Source: Plantactinospora sp039889035 (lineage in GTDB: Bacteria; Actinomycetota; Actinomycetes; Mycobacteriales; Micromonosporaceae). Taken from it: a stretch of DNA of 64,000 nt. This document shows, piece after piece, positions 9,275 to 19,900 of this stretch (position 1 is its first letter; the number at the start of each line of letters is the position of its first letter). Position numbers and translations under genes: made by a program. The notes under the pieces were generated by a model, which was given only the letters and a program-made list of their open reading frames with translations, searched no databases and had not been told where the DNA came from. Where the stretch lies: positions 124,001 through 188,000 of the forward strand of contig JBDQQY010000017.1 of NCBI GenBank assembly GCA_039889035.1, written 5' to 3'.

Positions 9275-10197
9275 GCCGCACCTCCCAACCGGATCCGCGG
9301 ATCGAGCCGGGCGGCGGCGAGATCCGCCGCGACGTTGAGGCACACCACGATGACCGCGATCACGAGTACCGCCGCCTGCACGATGGAGTAGTCCCGGTTG
9401 GCGACCGCGGAGACGAGCAGTGAGCCGAGGCCGGGCCAGGCGAAGACGGTCTCGATGATGACCGCGCCGCCCAGCAGGGTGCCCACGTGCAGCGCCCCGA
9501 TGGTGACCACCGGCAGCGCCGCGTTGCGCAGGACGTGTCCGGTGACCACCTGGCGGGTGGTGAGCCCCTTGGCGCGGGACCGCTGCACGTACGGCTCGGC
9601 CATGGTGTCCGCCACGCTGCTCCTGGTGATCCTGACCAGCAGCGCGGTGAACGGGGCGGCGAGCGTCAGTGCGGGGAGCACGATGTGCGCCGGCGTCCCG
9701 GTGCCGGCGCTGGGCAGCAACCGGAACTTCAGCGCGAGTACCAGGATCAGCATGATGCCGATCCAGAACGGCGGCATGGAATACAGCGCCAGGGCGAAGC
9801 CCGAGATCCCGCGGTCGACCCACCGGCCACGGTACGCGCCGGCCAGGGCACCGATCGCCGCGCCGAACATCGCGATCGCGGTGGCCGTCAGCGTGAGTTC
9901 CACCGTGGCCGGCAGGCGGGACAGCACCAGGCCGAGGGCGGGGCGGCCGAAGCGGTAGGAGTCGCCGAAGTCGAGGGTCGCCAGCTGGGTGAGGTAGTGC
10001 CAGTACTGGACCGGCAGCGACTGGTCCAGGCCGAGCCTGCTCCGCATCGCCGCCACCTCGGCGGCCGTGGCGTCCGGGCCGAGCAGCACGGTCGCCTGGT
10101 CGCCCGGGGCGATCCGCATGATGAAGAAGACGAGGGTGGCGGCGCCGAGGACGATCACGATCGCGGTGCCGACGGTGCGTACCACGTACCTGGTCAT
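9271..10197 (-). CDS. ABC transporter permease (OppB/DppB-like)
   Basis: This 308-aa permease begins with the classic OppB N-terminus, MTRYVVRTVGTAIVIVLGAA followed by FFIMRIAPGD. It has about six membrane spans and the conserved RSRAKGLTTRQVVTGHVLRN cytoplasmic loop that contacts the ATPase. It overlaps the LacI stop codon by 4 bp, so transporter expression is translationally coupled to the regulator gene. Confidence 0.93.
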   Translation of the reverse strand: MTRYVVRTVGTAIVIVLGAATLVFFIMRIAPGDQATVLLGPDATAAEVAAMRSRLGLDQSLPVQYWHYLTQLATLDFGDSYRFGRPALGLVLSRLPATVELTLTATAIAMFGAAIGALAGAYRGRWVDRGISGFALALYSMPPFWIGIMLILVLALKFRLLPSAGTGTPAHIVLPALTLAAPFTALLVRITRSSVADTMAEPYVQRSRAKGLTTRQVVTGHVLRNAALPVVTIGALHVGTLLGGAVIIETVFAWPGLGSLLVSAVANRDYSIVQAAVLVIAVIVVCLNVAADLAAARLDPRIRLGGAA

Positions 10198-11264
10198 CGC
10201 GGCGTCACCTGCGCCCGCGGTGCCCGGCTAATCGAGTTGCCCCGCACGTCGGTGCACGGGACGAGCAGTTGGATCGGCCGGTCCTGCACACCGTCGAGCA
10301 GTTTGACCAGCAGGTCGACCGCTGCCCGGCCCATCTCGACCCGGGGCAGCTCGAAGGAGGTCCAGATCCGGGTCGCCGTCGGTGCGGGCGCGGAGCCCAG
10401 GAAGGCCACCGAGATGTCGTCGGGTATCCGTATCCCGGCCGCCCTGGTGACCTCGGCCAGCGCCACGCCCGTGGCGTTGTCCTCGGACGGCTCCACGAGG
10501 ACCGCCGTCACGCCGGCTCGGATCCAACCGCTCACCCGCTCGGCGGTGACGTCCTCCGCGCCGGAGGAGAACTCGACGAGCAGGTCGGCGGCGGGCAGGC
10601 CGGCCGCCTGGGCGCCGGTGCGGCTGCCCAGCTCGCGGTCCTCACCCGGTTCGGCGCCGTCGATCTGCCGCAGTAGCAGCAGGCGCCGGTGACCGAGCGC
10701 GACAAGCTCCTCCACGAGGCCCCTTGTCGGTGCGACGTAGTCCGGGGCGACGTAGGACAACTCGGCGCCGTCCACCGTGCGCCGACCGATGAAGACGAAC
10801 GGGAAGTCCTCCCGGACCAGGTTCGCCAGGTCGTCGCGGGAGATGTGCCGGCCCAGCAGGACACAACCGTCCGCCTTCAGCAGCGCGTTGTGCCCCCGGG
10901 CGTAGACGCCGTCCCGGGCGGTGTTGGCCGAGGTGAACAGCAACAGGTCGTAGCCGAGCCGGGCCGCCTCCTCCTCCACGCCGAGCAGGAACGGGTAGTA
11001 GAAGTCCCGCTGGTCGACCGGAAAGACCGACTCGAACGTGTAGAGCCCGATGGTCTTGACGGTCATGCCACGCAGCGCCCGGGCGGCCGGGTTCACCGCG
11101 TATCCCAGGTCCTCGATCGCCTGGTGGACCCGCTGGCGGGTCTGCTCCGAGACCGGCACACCGTCGGTCCCGTTCAGCACGAGCGAGACCGTGGCCTGGG
11201 AGACGCCGGCCCGGCGGGCAATCTCGACCTGGGTGGGCCGTCTCGGCCCCACACGTTTCCGCAT
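10194..11264 (-). CDS. LacI-family transcriptional regulator (first gene of leftward operon)
   Basis: This 356-aa regulator has an N-terminal LacI helix-turn-helix, QVEIARRAGVSQATVSLVLN, and a periplasmic-binding-protein-like effector domain. I chose the ATG at 11264 (MRKRVGPRRPTQ) because it places the HTH at the usual distance from the N-terminus; upstream codons in frame are not credible. It heads the operon for the importer, oxidoreductase, lyase, glucosidase and sulfatase. It probably also controls the divergent secreted-enzyme operon through the TACGTA sites in the gap. Its effector domain (IGLYTFESVFP, then DFYYPFLLGVE) is strikingly similar to the second LacI regulator at 27049, so the two look like paralogues sensing related ligands. 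Confidence 0.95.
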   Translation of the reverse strand: MRKRVGPRRPTQVEIARRAGVSQATVSLVLNGTDGVPVSEQTRQRVHQAIEDLGYAVNPAARALRGMTVKTIGLYTFESVFPVDQRDFYYPFLLGVEEEAARLGYDLLLFTSANTARDGVYARGHNALLKADGCVLLGRHISRDDLANLVREDFPFVFIGRRTVDGAELSYVAPDYVAPTRGLVEELVALGHRRLLLLRQIDGAEPGEDRELGSRTGAQAAGLPAADLLVEFSSGAEDVTAERVSGWIRAGVTAVLVEPSEDNATGVALAEVTRAAGIRIPDDISVAFLGSAPAPTATRIWTSFELPRVEMGRAAVDLLVKLLDGVQDRPIQLLVPCTDVRGNSISRAPRAQVTPR

Positions 11265-11278
11265 CTCGACCCATCTGA

Positions 11279-11290
11279 CTAATACGTAAC
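11279..11290. promoter_or_regulatory. Candidate LacI operator 1
   Basis: CTAATACGTAAC contains the 6-bp palindrome TACGTA with a CG centre, as is typical of LacI-family operators. It lies only 15 bp upstream of the LacI start codon, so a bound repressor would block the regulator's own operon. It shares AATACGTA with the site at 11436. Confidence 0.5.
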
Positions 11291-11435
11291 GAACTTCGGC
11301 CACATTAGGGGTCCGGCGCCGCCTCCGCAAGGGGTCAGGATCACGGAATGGTGACGTCGGTGCTGCCGGGGCGTTACAGAAGGACCACTCGCCGCCTCTT
11401 GTGGTGCCTGGAGGATCTTCTGTACGCTGCCGCCT

Positions 11436-11447
11436 CAATACGTATCA
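11436..11447. promoter_or_regulatory. Candidate LacI operator 2
   Basis: CAATACGTATCA contains a perfect 8-bp palindrome, ATACGTAT, with a CG centre. It is about 80 bp upstream of the beta-helix gene start at 11528 and matches operator 1 over AATACGTA. Two such sites bracketing the divergent gap suggest joint control of both operons, possibly with looping. Confidence 0.5.
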
Positions 11448-11527
11448 GTTGATCGCGCCGGTGCTGACCCGGAACGCACGACGACCGGGTGCTCCGCCCG
11501 ACCCACTCCACTGAGGGGGCCAATCAC

Positions 11528-13354
11528 ATGGGCACCGTCAACCGCCGTCACCTCCTGCGCTCAGCCGGCATCGCGGGTATCGCCACCGCCGCCGTCGGCG
11601 CAGTCACCGCTCCCGCCCACGCAGCGCCGGTCAACCTGGCCGGCGCGACGACTCCGCAGGACTTCGGCGCCGTCGCGGACGGGGTGGCCGATGACACCGA
11701 TGCCATCCAGCGGGCCATCGACGCGCAACTCCAACGGGCGACCAAGATCGTCTACTTCCCGCCGGGCACGTACCGGATCACCCGGACCGTGGTCATCCCC
11801 GACCTGGAGGGGGCGGGAGGCTCACACTTCAACCGCCTCGTCCTGGCCGGCGCCGGCACGATGGGCTCGCGGACCTCGGTCATCGACGTCGACTTCGACG
11901 GGACCGGCATCCTTCTGCGGGCACCGCTGGCGGCCGTTCGCGGCCTCTGCTTCGTCGTCGGGGCGAGCCTGAAGAACTCACAGGCCATCCACATCGCCCG
12001 GGATCCCGACGCCGAACGGGCGAACACCGACGACATGGACGCGACGATCACCGAGTGCACCTTCGTGGAGTTCTACACCGCCGTCAAGCACGTCGGGCGC
12101 GGACTCGTCTTCACCAACAACCTGGTCGCGGTCGGTGACTTCGGGCTGGACATCTCATGGCCGACCGCCGGGGTCTCCGGCAGCGGCGTACACCTGCTCC
12201 CCTACGGGATGCGCAAGTGGCTCATCGAGGGAAACCACTTCCACAGCATGGGCACGGCCATCGTCACGTCGGGTGCGGACGCCCGCAACTTCCGCGGCGC
12301 GGTCATCTCGAACAACGTTCTCGACATCGGCCGGCGGCTGTTCTCCGGCGGGATCGTCAACTCGACGTTCGCCGGCAACGTCGTCGAGAACGGGTCCGGC
12401 GGATCAGTCGTCACCATCACGTCCGGCGGTACGAACCTCACCTTCACCGGCAACATCTTCGGCGGCGGTGAGCCCACCGGCGGAGGCCGCCCGCCGCACG
12501 CGATCGAGTTCCGCCCCGAGGCGGCCGCGCGGAAGGTCACGATCACCGGCAACAGCTTCAACTGGGTCCTCCGCTCGCCGGTCTACTTCGCCTCGGCGGC
12601 GTCCGAGATCACGGTTGCCTCGAACTCGTTCGACAACTGGAATCTCGACCGGGACGAACGGTGGGGTGCCGTCCGGGTCAACGGCGACGCGGCGAGCGTG
12701 ACGGTGAGCGGCAACGTGTTCGGCGACAATCCGGTGGCCACCACCGCTCCGGTGCGGGTCGTCGGTGCGCTCTCCGGCTCCACGGTCGCGGGCAACACGT
12801 TCGGCAACACCGCCGGTGTCCTGCACGCCGGCACGGTCGGCGCCGACAACTACATCGAGCGGCGCAGCGCCGGAGCCAACCAACACGAGCTCACCGCCGC
12901 CGTCAACGGCTCGGTCATCGTCCGGTCCACCACCACCGCCGCACCCAACGTCGGCTCGGACGCCTACGGCAGTTTCATCGTGGCGGGCAGCAACGCCGGC
13001 GCCGGCGTCAAGGGCGGGCTGCGGGTTGTCCCGGTCGACCAGTCCGGCTCGGCCGCCACCGAGTTGCTGTGCGCTACCAACTCCAGCAACGAGGTGGTCT
13101 CGATGACCTCCAACGTCAACGGCCTGGTCCCGCCCGCCGACAAGGTGCGGGATCTGGGCAGCGTCGATCGGCGGATGCGGTCCGTCTACACCCATCAGGT
13201 GGTGCTCGCCGAGCACGCGCCGGACTCCCTGCCGGACCCGGCAGACAACGTCGGCGGGCTCGTCATGGTTCGCGATCCGGGGAACGGCAAGCGCGCCCTC
13301 GCGCTCTCCGACGGCCAGTCCTGGCGTAACGTGGTCCTCGGCTCGGCCGTCTGA
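11528..13354 (+). CDS. Secreted right-handed beta-helix protein (pectate-lyase-3/GH28-like)
   Basis: This 608-aa exported protein has a Tat signal, NRRHLLRSAGIAGIATAA, with cleavage likely after APAHA. The mature start, DFGAVADGVADDTDAIQRAI, is the hallmark of pectate_lyase_3/end-sialidase-type parallel beta-helices. Repeated turns such as ITGNSF, VSGNVFG and VAGNTFG show the helix coils. ATG 11528 follows GAGGGG, giving a better start than an in-frame codon 39 bp upstream. It is the first gene of the rightward operon. It probably cleaves or binds a polysaccharide outside the cell; polysaccharide lyase and glycosidase activities both occur on this fold and I cannot assign catalytic residues. 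Confidence 0.88.
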   Translation: MGTVNRRHLLRSAGIAGIATAAVGAVTAPAHAAPVNLAGATTPQDFGAVADGVADDTDAIQRAIDAQLQRATKIVYFPPGTYRITRTVVIPDLEGAGGSHFNRLVLAGAGTMGSRTSVIDVDFDGTGILLRAPLAAVRGLCFVVGASLKNSQAIHIARDPDAERANTDDMDATITECTFVEFYTAVKHVGRGLVFTNNLVAVGDFGLDISWPTAGVSGSGVHLLPYGMRKWLIEGNHFHSMGTAIVTSGADARNFRGAVISNNVLDIGRRLFSGGIVNSTFAGNVVENGSGGSVVTITSGGTNLTFTGNIFGGGEPTGGGRPPHAIEFRPEAAARKVTITGNSFNWVLRSPVYFASAASEITVASNSFDNWNLDRDERWGAVRVNGDAASVTVSGNVFGDNPVATTAPVRVVGALSGSTVAGNTFGNTAGVLHAGTVGADNYIERRSAGANQHELTAAVNGSVIVRSTTTAAPNVGSDAYGSFIVAGSNAGAGVKGGLRVVPVDQSGSAATELLCATNSSNEVVSMTSNVNGLVPPADKVRDLGSVDRRMRSVYTHQVVLAEHAPDSLPDPADNVGGLVMVRDPGNGKRALALSDGQSWRNVVLGSAV

Positions 13355-13370
13355 CGGGCGGCCGACCAAG

Positions 13371-14729
13371 ATGGACAGTCGCGGGCTGAACGTCCTTGTG
13401 CTGCATAGCCACGACCTCGGTCGTTTTCTCGGCTGTTACGGCGTGTCTACAGTCGACTCACCGAACCTGGATCGTCTGGCCGCTTCGGGCGTCCGCTTCA
13501 GCCGGGCGTTCAGCACCGCCCCCCAGTGCAGCCCATCGCGGGCGTCACTGTTCACCGGCCGCTACCCCCAGCAAAACGGCGTACTCGGCCTGACCCACGC
13601 CCAGTTCGGCTGGGACCTTCGGCCGGGCGAACGCCACCTGGCCGACAGGCTGGCGGAACTTGGCTATCTCACCTCGCTCATCGGTGTCCAGCACGAGTCC
13701 CGGGTCCGACCCGACGGAGAGGTTGCCCGGCGGCTCGGCTTCGACGAGGTACTGACGGGAGGCCAGGGAGAAGTCGTGGCAGACCGGGCGATCGACCGGC
13801 TGGTCCGGTTCGCCGAGCTCGGCCGGCCGTTCTACCTTCAAGTCGGGTTCCGTGAACCGCACCGGCTGCCGGGCCGCCGCGACCCTGCCGGAGTCATGGG
13901 ATTCGTCGGCGACCACATGTCGCCGTACGCCGAGCGAGGCGTTGCCGTACCCGACTATCTGATCGACGACGCGAGTGCCCGAGAGGAGATCGCGGAACTG
14001 CAGGGCGCAGTGCGGTACATGGATGCCTGCGTGGGACGGGTCCTGAGCAAGCTCGACGATCTGGGGCTGGCCGAGAACACCATCGTGGTCTTCGTCACCG
14101 ACCACGGCCTCGCGCTGCCAAGAGCGAAATGCACCCTCTACGACCCAGGACTGGAGATAGCGCTACTGGCCCGGGCACCGGCGCTCGGCTGGCAGGGCGG
14201 CCGGATCGTGACCGACCTGGTCTCCGGGATCGACCTGGTGCCGACGCTGCTCGACGCGCTCGGACGACACATCCCGGCGAACGTGGCAGGCCTCAGCCAG
14301 GCGCCGGCCATGATGGGGACGGCCGGCCGACATCACCAGGCGGTCTTCGGCCAGCTCACCTACCACGACTACTACGATCCGCGCCGCTGCGTGCGAACCG
14401 GTTCGCGGAAGCTCATTGTGAACTTCAGCTCTGCACCGTCGATCATGGACGCCAGCCAGTCGTGGCGCCGGCGGTGTACGCCACGCGTCGGACTGAGTGG
14501 CCCGGCCTCCAGCCATCCCGTCGCGGAACTGTACGACCTCGACGCCGACCCGAACGAAATGTCCAACGTGATCGACGAGCCACGCTACGCCGACGACCGG
14601 GCAGCACTGATGTCCCGCCTGCGCCAGTGGCTGATCGAGGTCGACGACCCGCTGCTGGTGGGCGCGGCGCGGTCGCCCTCGCATGACGAGGCGATGAGTG
14701 CGCTCGGGCCCGGAGGGGAACGCTCGTGA
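13371..14729 (+). CDS. Sulfatase (second; Cys-type, formylglycine)
   Basis: This 452-aa sulfatase carries C-S-P-S-R at residues 53-57 within QCSPSRASLFTGRYPQQNG, the formylglycine signature. The N-terminal metal motif reads LHSHDLGRF, so His replaces the first Asp of the usual DD pair; this variant is seen in some S1 subfamilies. The second metal site shows as FVTDHG. No signal peptide is visible, which is unusual beside secreted neighbours and suggests cytoplasmic desulfation. It starts 16 bp after the beta-helix gene and overlaps the next gene by 4 bp. Subfamily and sulfate position are unassigned. Confidence 0.93.
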   Translation: MDSRGLNVLVLHSHDLGRFLGCYGVSTVDSPNLDRLAASGVRFSRAFSTAPQCSPSRASLFTGRYPQQNGVLGLTHAQFGWDLRPGERHLADRLAELGYLTSLIGVQHESRVRPDGEVARRLGFDEVLTGGQGEVVADRAIDRLVRFAELGRPFYLQVGFREPHRLPGRRDPAGVMGFVGDHMSPYAERGVAVPDYLIDDASAREEIAELQGAVRYMDACVGRVLSKLDDLGLAENTIVVFVTDHGLALPRAKCTLYDPGLEIALLARAPALGWQGGRIVTDLVSGIDLVPTLLDALGRHIPANVAGLSQAPAMMGTAGRHHQAVFGQLTYHDYYDPRRCVRTGSRKLIVNFSSAPSIMDASQSWRRRCTPRVGLSGPASSHPVAELYDLDADPNEMSNVIDEPRYADDRAALMSRLRQWLIEVDDPLLVGAARSPSHDEAMSALGPGGERS

Positions 14730-15592
14730 CACCACCACCGGCCACCACTCCTCCGCCGCCCCGGGGATATCGATGGCGATCGGGCGTCGTCTACGGGACG
14801 GCGGGCCGGGGAGGACGGCCCCTGACTCTGGACCTCCACGCCGGCGATCCCGCACACCAACGGCCGGGGGTCGTCTTCATCCACGGCGGCGGGTGGAATT
14901 CGGGTAGCCCCGATCTGCTTGCCCGACTCGCCGGCGAGCTCGCCGCCAACGGTTATGTAACCGCCACGATCCACTATCGTCTGTCCGGGGAAGCCCGGTG
15001 GCCGGCAGCCCTCGAAGACGCGAAGTGCGCTGTGCGTTGGATGCGCGGCCACGCCGCCGAGCTCGGCCTCGACCCCCGGCGGATCGCGGTAGCCGGCGGA
15101 TCTGCCGGCGGGCAGCTGGCGGCCATGGTCGCCCTGACCCCGGGGCGCTTCGAGGGATCCGGCGGCTGGGCGGAAGTCTCCAGCCAGGTTCAGGCGGCGG
15201 TGCTCTACAACCCCGTCGTCGACCTGCGCAGCGAGGCACTCGGGCGGCCGCCGCTCGCGGAGCGGGTCCAGGCGTTCCTCGGCGATGACAGCGACCAGGT
15301 GGCGGCCGCGAAGGCATCCCCCATCACCCACGTCACCCCGGCCTGCCCGCCGATCCTCACCCGCGTCGGTGACCGGGACGAGGCCACGCCGCCGGCCGCG
15401 GCTGAGGCATTCCACGCCGCGCTCGACGCCGCCGGCGTGCCCAACCGGCTCGAGATCGTCGTGGGAAAAGGGCACGCACTCCCGGTACACGACCACGCCG
15501 GCTGTATGAGCGCGACGACCCGCTTCCTAGCCGAGCACTTCACGTCGGTGATGGGCTCGGCGGCGTACACCGCGCCAATCCCCACCACGTAG
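14726..15592 (+). CDS. Alpha/beta-hydrolase esterase (BD-FAE/lipase-like)
   Basis: This 288-aa serine hydrolase has the oxyanion-hole motif FIHGGGWNSG, nucleophile elbow AGGSAGGQLA, acid in GDRDEATPP and catalytic His in GKGHALPVHDH. This architecture is shared by bacterial feruloyl/acetyl esterases that deacylate hemicellulose and pectin. It has no signal peptide. It overlaps the sulfatase by 4 bp (GTGA) and precedes the SGNH esterase by 8 bp. I infer removal of acyl groups from glycan fragments in the same pathway as the sulfatase. Confidence 0.9.
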   Translation: MTPPPATTPPPPRGYRWRSGVVYGTAGRGGRPLTLDLHAGDPAHQRPGVVFIHGGGWNSGSPDLLARLAGELAANGYVTATIHYRLSGEARWPAALEDAKCAVRWMRGHAAELGLDPRRIAVAGGSAGGQLAAMVALTPGRFEGSGGWAEVSSQVQAAVLYNPVVDLRSEALGRPPLAERVQAFLGDDSDQVAAAKASPITHVTPACPPILTRVGDRDEATPPAAAEAFHAALDAAGVPNRLEIVVGKGHALPVHDHAGCMSATTRFLAEHFTSVMGSAAYTAPIPTT

Positions 15593-15600
15593 AGAGGAAG

Positions 15601-16842
15601 ATGCGCATGTTTGTCTCCAGGAAGGAGTCGCCGGGTCGCCTCGGACGGCGCGCGTTTCTCGGTGGAGTCGGTGTGGCGGCCGTCGGTGCGCAGCTCGCGA
15701 CCTCCCGGCCGGCGGCTGCGGTCGTGACACCGACGACCCACGGACCGGTGACCATCTGGGGAATGTCGCCGGACGCGCTGCCCTACCCGATTGCCGACCA
15801 GACCGTCCGGGTCACCGTGCGGGCGACCATCGGCGCCCGCAGGCTACGGGTCCGGCTGAGTAACGCCTTCGGCACCACGCCGCTCCCCGTCGGCTCGGCC
15901 TATCTCGGCCGCCGATCGGCCGGCGCGGCCCTGGTGCCGGGCACGAACAAGGCGCTCACCTTCGGCGGCTCGACGGCGATCACCGTACCGCCGGGCGCCG
16001 AGGTGATCAGCGACCCGGTGTCGCTCCCCATCGGGCCGGGCGATGACCTGGCGATCAGCGTCTACACGCCCGGCCGGTTCGAGCAGGTCACCGCGCACCT
16101 ACGCCCCAAGGACTTCTCCTTTCTGTCCCCACCGGGCGACGCCGGTGCGGACGAGTCCGGGGCGGCGTTCCCCACACCGGTGGAGCACTGGTTCTGGGTG
16201 GACGCGGTCATCGGCGAGGGTGAGCCGTCCGCCGGTACGATCGTCGCGCTCGGCGACTCGATCACGGACAGCGGCAGCCTGCCCCGGGGCGGCTACCAGG
16301 GGTGGTGCGACTTCCTCGCCGAACGCATCGCCGCCACTCTGCCCCCACCCCGCAGGCCGGCGATCCTCAACGCGGGCATCTCGGGCAACCGGCTCATCAC
16401 CGAGCGACCCGGTGCCGGCGTCACCGCCCAGGCCCGGCTGGACCGCGACGTCCTTTCCCATGCGGGCGTGCGCACCGTGATCGTGTTGGAAGGCATCAAC
16501 GACATCTACGGCTCGACCGCCACCTCTGCGGACCTGATCGCCGCGCACCGGCAGATCGCGTACCGGGCGGCGGCCCGCGGCCTGCGGGTCATCGCCGGCA
16601 CCGTTCTGCCGTCTCACCGAGGCGCGTACACCGAACAACGGGAGCGGGTCCGCACCGAGTTGAACGCTTACCTCCGCAGCGGCACCGACCACGATGGAGT
16701 GCTCGACTTCGACGCCGCGCTACGCGACCCGGAAGACCCGACATCGTTGTTGCGTGAGTACGACAGCGGCGACCACACCCACCCCAGCCCGGCCGGATAC
16801 CGCGCCATGGCCGACGCCGTCGACCTGCGCCTGCTCGGTTAG
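15601..16842 (+). CDS. Secreted SGNH/GDSL-type esterase (Tat)
   Basis: This 413-aa protein has a twin-arginine signal, GRRAFLGGVGVAAVG, then a beta-rich N-terminal domain (about 45-200) and an SGNH hydrolase domain. Block I ALGDSITDSG is near residue 217, block II SGNRLI follows, block III is EGINDIYG, and block V DHTHPSPAG supplies Asp and His. This domain order matches secreted GDSL esterases of actinomycetes, some of which deacetylate plant or rhamnogalacturonan polymers. A decayed copy of its last 55 codons lies at 20264, beyond the rhamnosidase gene. Confidence 0.92.
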   Translation: MRMFVSRKESPGRLGRRAFLGGVGVAAVGAQLATSRPAAAVVTPTTHGPVTIWGMSPDALPYPIADQTVRVTVRATIGARRLRVRLSNAFGTTPLPVGSAYLGRRSAGAALVPGTNKALTFGGSTAITVPPGAEVISDPVSLPIGPGDDLAISVYTPGRFEQVTAHLRPKDFSFLSPPGDAGADESGAAFPTPVEHWFWVDAVIGEGEPSAGTIVALGDSITDSGSLPRGGYQGWCDFLAERIAATLPPPRRPAILNAGISGNRLITERPGAGVTAQARLDRDVLSHAGVRTVIVLEGINDIYGSTATSADLIAAHRQIAYRAAARGLRVIAGTVLPSHRGAYTEQRERVRTELNAYLRSGTDHDGVLDFDAALRDPEDPTSLLREYDSGDHTHPSPAGYRAMADAVDLRLLG

Positions 16843-16982
16843 CTTGACCTTCAACCGGTGCGACGTGCCCTCGGGGCATGCGAGGTCTTCGTCTTCATAC
16901 CGCGATTGTTCGGTCTGTCGGTGACAGCGGCGGTATGCCGATCCGTCCATTGGTCCATGCACTGATCTTTGTGGGAGGCGTT

Positions 16983-19900
16983 GTGTTCCGACTCCGGGTT
17001 CGTGCGGTTGCCGTGCTGACGGTTCCGCTGTTGGTGGCGTCGCTGGTGCCGCAGCCGGCGCCAGCGGCTGATCGCGGACTGGTCGTAGCCGATATGACGG
17101 TGGAGTATGCGCACAATCCGTTGGGGATTGACGAACCCCATCCTCTGCTGAGCTGGGTATTGGAGTCGTCGCAGCGGGCACAGGTGCAGACGGGCTACCG
17201 CGTTCAGGTGGCGTCCACGTCCGACCGGTTGACCGGCGGCCGACCGGATGTGTGGGACTCCGGCTGGGTGGCTTCGTCCCAGTCGGTCAACGTCGCGTAC
17301 GCGGGTCCGAGTCTGCGTGCCGGTACCCGGTACTTCTGGCGGGTGCGGGTCGCTGACGGTGACGGCGACGTGCGGGCATGGAGCGCCCCGGCCTGGTGGG
17401 AGATGGGGCTGCTCGACGAGTCCGACTGGAAGGCCGAGTGGATCGGCATGCCGGAGGGACCGAACAACCTGGCCGGAGCCGGGTGGATCTGGAACCCGGA
17501 GGGCGACCCGGCAACCTCCGTGCCCGCCGGCTCTCGCTACTTCCGTCGGACGCTCGACCTGCCGGCGCAACCCGTCGAGCGAGCTGTGATGGTCGTCGCG
17601 GCGGATGACGCGTTCGTGTTGTACGTCAACGGGGCGGAGGCCGCGCGTTCCCACTCGCGGGTCTTCGGCGGTCGGATGGCCATTGAGGTCGACCTCGCCG
17701 ACATGCTGGTGGCCGGGCCCAACACGCTGGCGGTTTCGGCTCGCAACCGGTATGTGGGCCCGGCGGGCCTGGTCGCCAAGCTCATGGTCGAACTGGCCGG
17801 CGGCGAGCGTGTCGAGGTCATCACGGACTCGTCCTGGCGCGCGACGCGGCAGGCCGAGTCGGGCTGGAACCAGCCCGGTTTCGACGACACCGGCTGGTCC
17901 GACGCCCGCGGCGTGGCGGCCTACGGGAAGGGGCCGTGGCTGAACCAGGTACGGCTTCGCCCTACCCATCCGCCGGCGCCCTTGCTCCGGAAGGAGTTCG
18001 GTGTCACCAAGCCGGTCAAACAAGCTCGGCTCTATGCGAGCGGGCTCGGATATGGCGAGTACTACCTCAACGGCGCACGGATAGCCGCGGCCACGAGGAG
18101 CGAGGAGCGCAGCGGTGACCGCGTCCTCGACCCGGCTTTCACCGACTACAACCAACGGGTGCTGTACTCGACCTACGACGTCACCGGGCAGATCAAGCGA
18201 GGCGCCAACGCGATCGGCGCCGAGCTGGGTCGAGGTCACTTCGGATTCGTCAGCCCGGCCGGCGGTGCGGATTTCGTCGACGATACCAAGCTGCTACTGC
18301 AGTTGGAGATTGAATACACCGACGGCAGTACGCAGACCGTGGCCTCGGACGGGACCTGGCGGGTGACCGAGGGACCGACAATTTACGACAACATCGCCAC
18401 CGGCGAGACATACGACGCCCGGCGGGCGCTGCCGGGTTGGGTGACGCCCGGCTACGACACCACAGGCTGGTCCAGCGCTGCGGTCCTCTCGCCCCCGGCC
18501 AAGGAGATTCGGGCGCAGTCGATGCCTCCGATCACCGCGACCGACATCAAGCCGGTGCGCATCACGGAGCCGAAGCCGGGCGTGTATGTGTTTGACATGG
18601 GCCGGACCACGGCCGGTTGGGCCAGACTGTCGGTTTCCGGTCCGGCCGGCAGCGAGGTCAGGATGCTGTATGGCGAGGAGTTGAACGACGACGGAACGGT
18701 GCGGAACCTCGGCCACCACGACCCGGAGCGTAGCGATGCGCCCGGACAGCTCGACATCTATCTCCTCAACGGCAAGGGCAGGGAGGTCTGGGAGCCTGGA
18801 TTCAGCTACACCGGTTTCCAGTACGTCCAGGTGGAGGGCCTGCCCGAGCGGCCCAGCACCAGCACCATCACGGGTCGGCAGGTACACAACGCGGTCGACT
18901 CGGTTGGCCGCTTCACGTCGTCGAACCGGCTGTACGGTCGCATCCACGATGCGATGCGGGCCACCATCCTCAACAACCTGCAGAGCATTCCGACCGACAG
19001 TCCGACCTTCGAGCGACGCGGCTGGTCCGGCGACGCGCACGTCGCGCTGCCGACGATGCTCTACAACTTCGACATGGCCGCCTTCTTCAAGAAGTGGCTG
19101 GACGACTTCGAGGACAACCAAGTGGATACCGCGCAGAACGGAAGGGTGACGGTCGTTGCGCCATGGCCGAACGACTTCCGTTCGGGAAGTATCTCCGCAG
19201 CCTGGACCGGCGTGCTTCCGGCACTCACGTGGGCTCTCTACGTCAGTTACGGTGACCGCACCGTGCTCACCGAGCACTACGGGTTGCTGACCAGGTACAT
19301 GGATTTCATGCAGACGCAGCTCGACGACGGAATCATGAGCGTCGAGCAGTACGGCGACCACTCGTCACCCTTCGGGGCGAACCCGCAGGAAGACCGGCGC
19401 CTGGTCGGCACGGCCTACTTCTACAAGTCGGCCCGCGAAATGGCGCAGATCGCCACCGTGCTCGGCCGCGCCTCCGACGCCGCGCGCTACAACGCCCTGG
19501 CCGACCAGGTGCGGGACCGGTTCAACGCCGTCTACTACGACCGGAACGGCGGCTACTACGACACCTTCGAGGGGTTCGAGTACAAGCAGACCTCCAATGC
19601 CGTGCCGCTCGCCTTCGACATGGTCCCGGAGGCGCACAAGGCGTCGGTGGTGCAAAGCCTGGTCGAGGACATCAAGACCCGCGGTTGGCACCTCAACGCC
19701 GGAATCCTGGGCACCAGCGTGCTGCTGCCGCTGCTGTCTGCGTACGGTCACCACGACGTTGCGCAGCGGCTCGCCAGCCAGACCACCTACCCCAGTTGGG
19801 GCTACTGGATCGAGAACGGAGCGACCACGATCCCGTCACGCTGGGCCATCCTGCCGGGATCCAACAACCACTACATGCTGGGCACGGTCGACCAGTGGTT

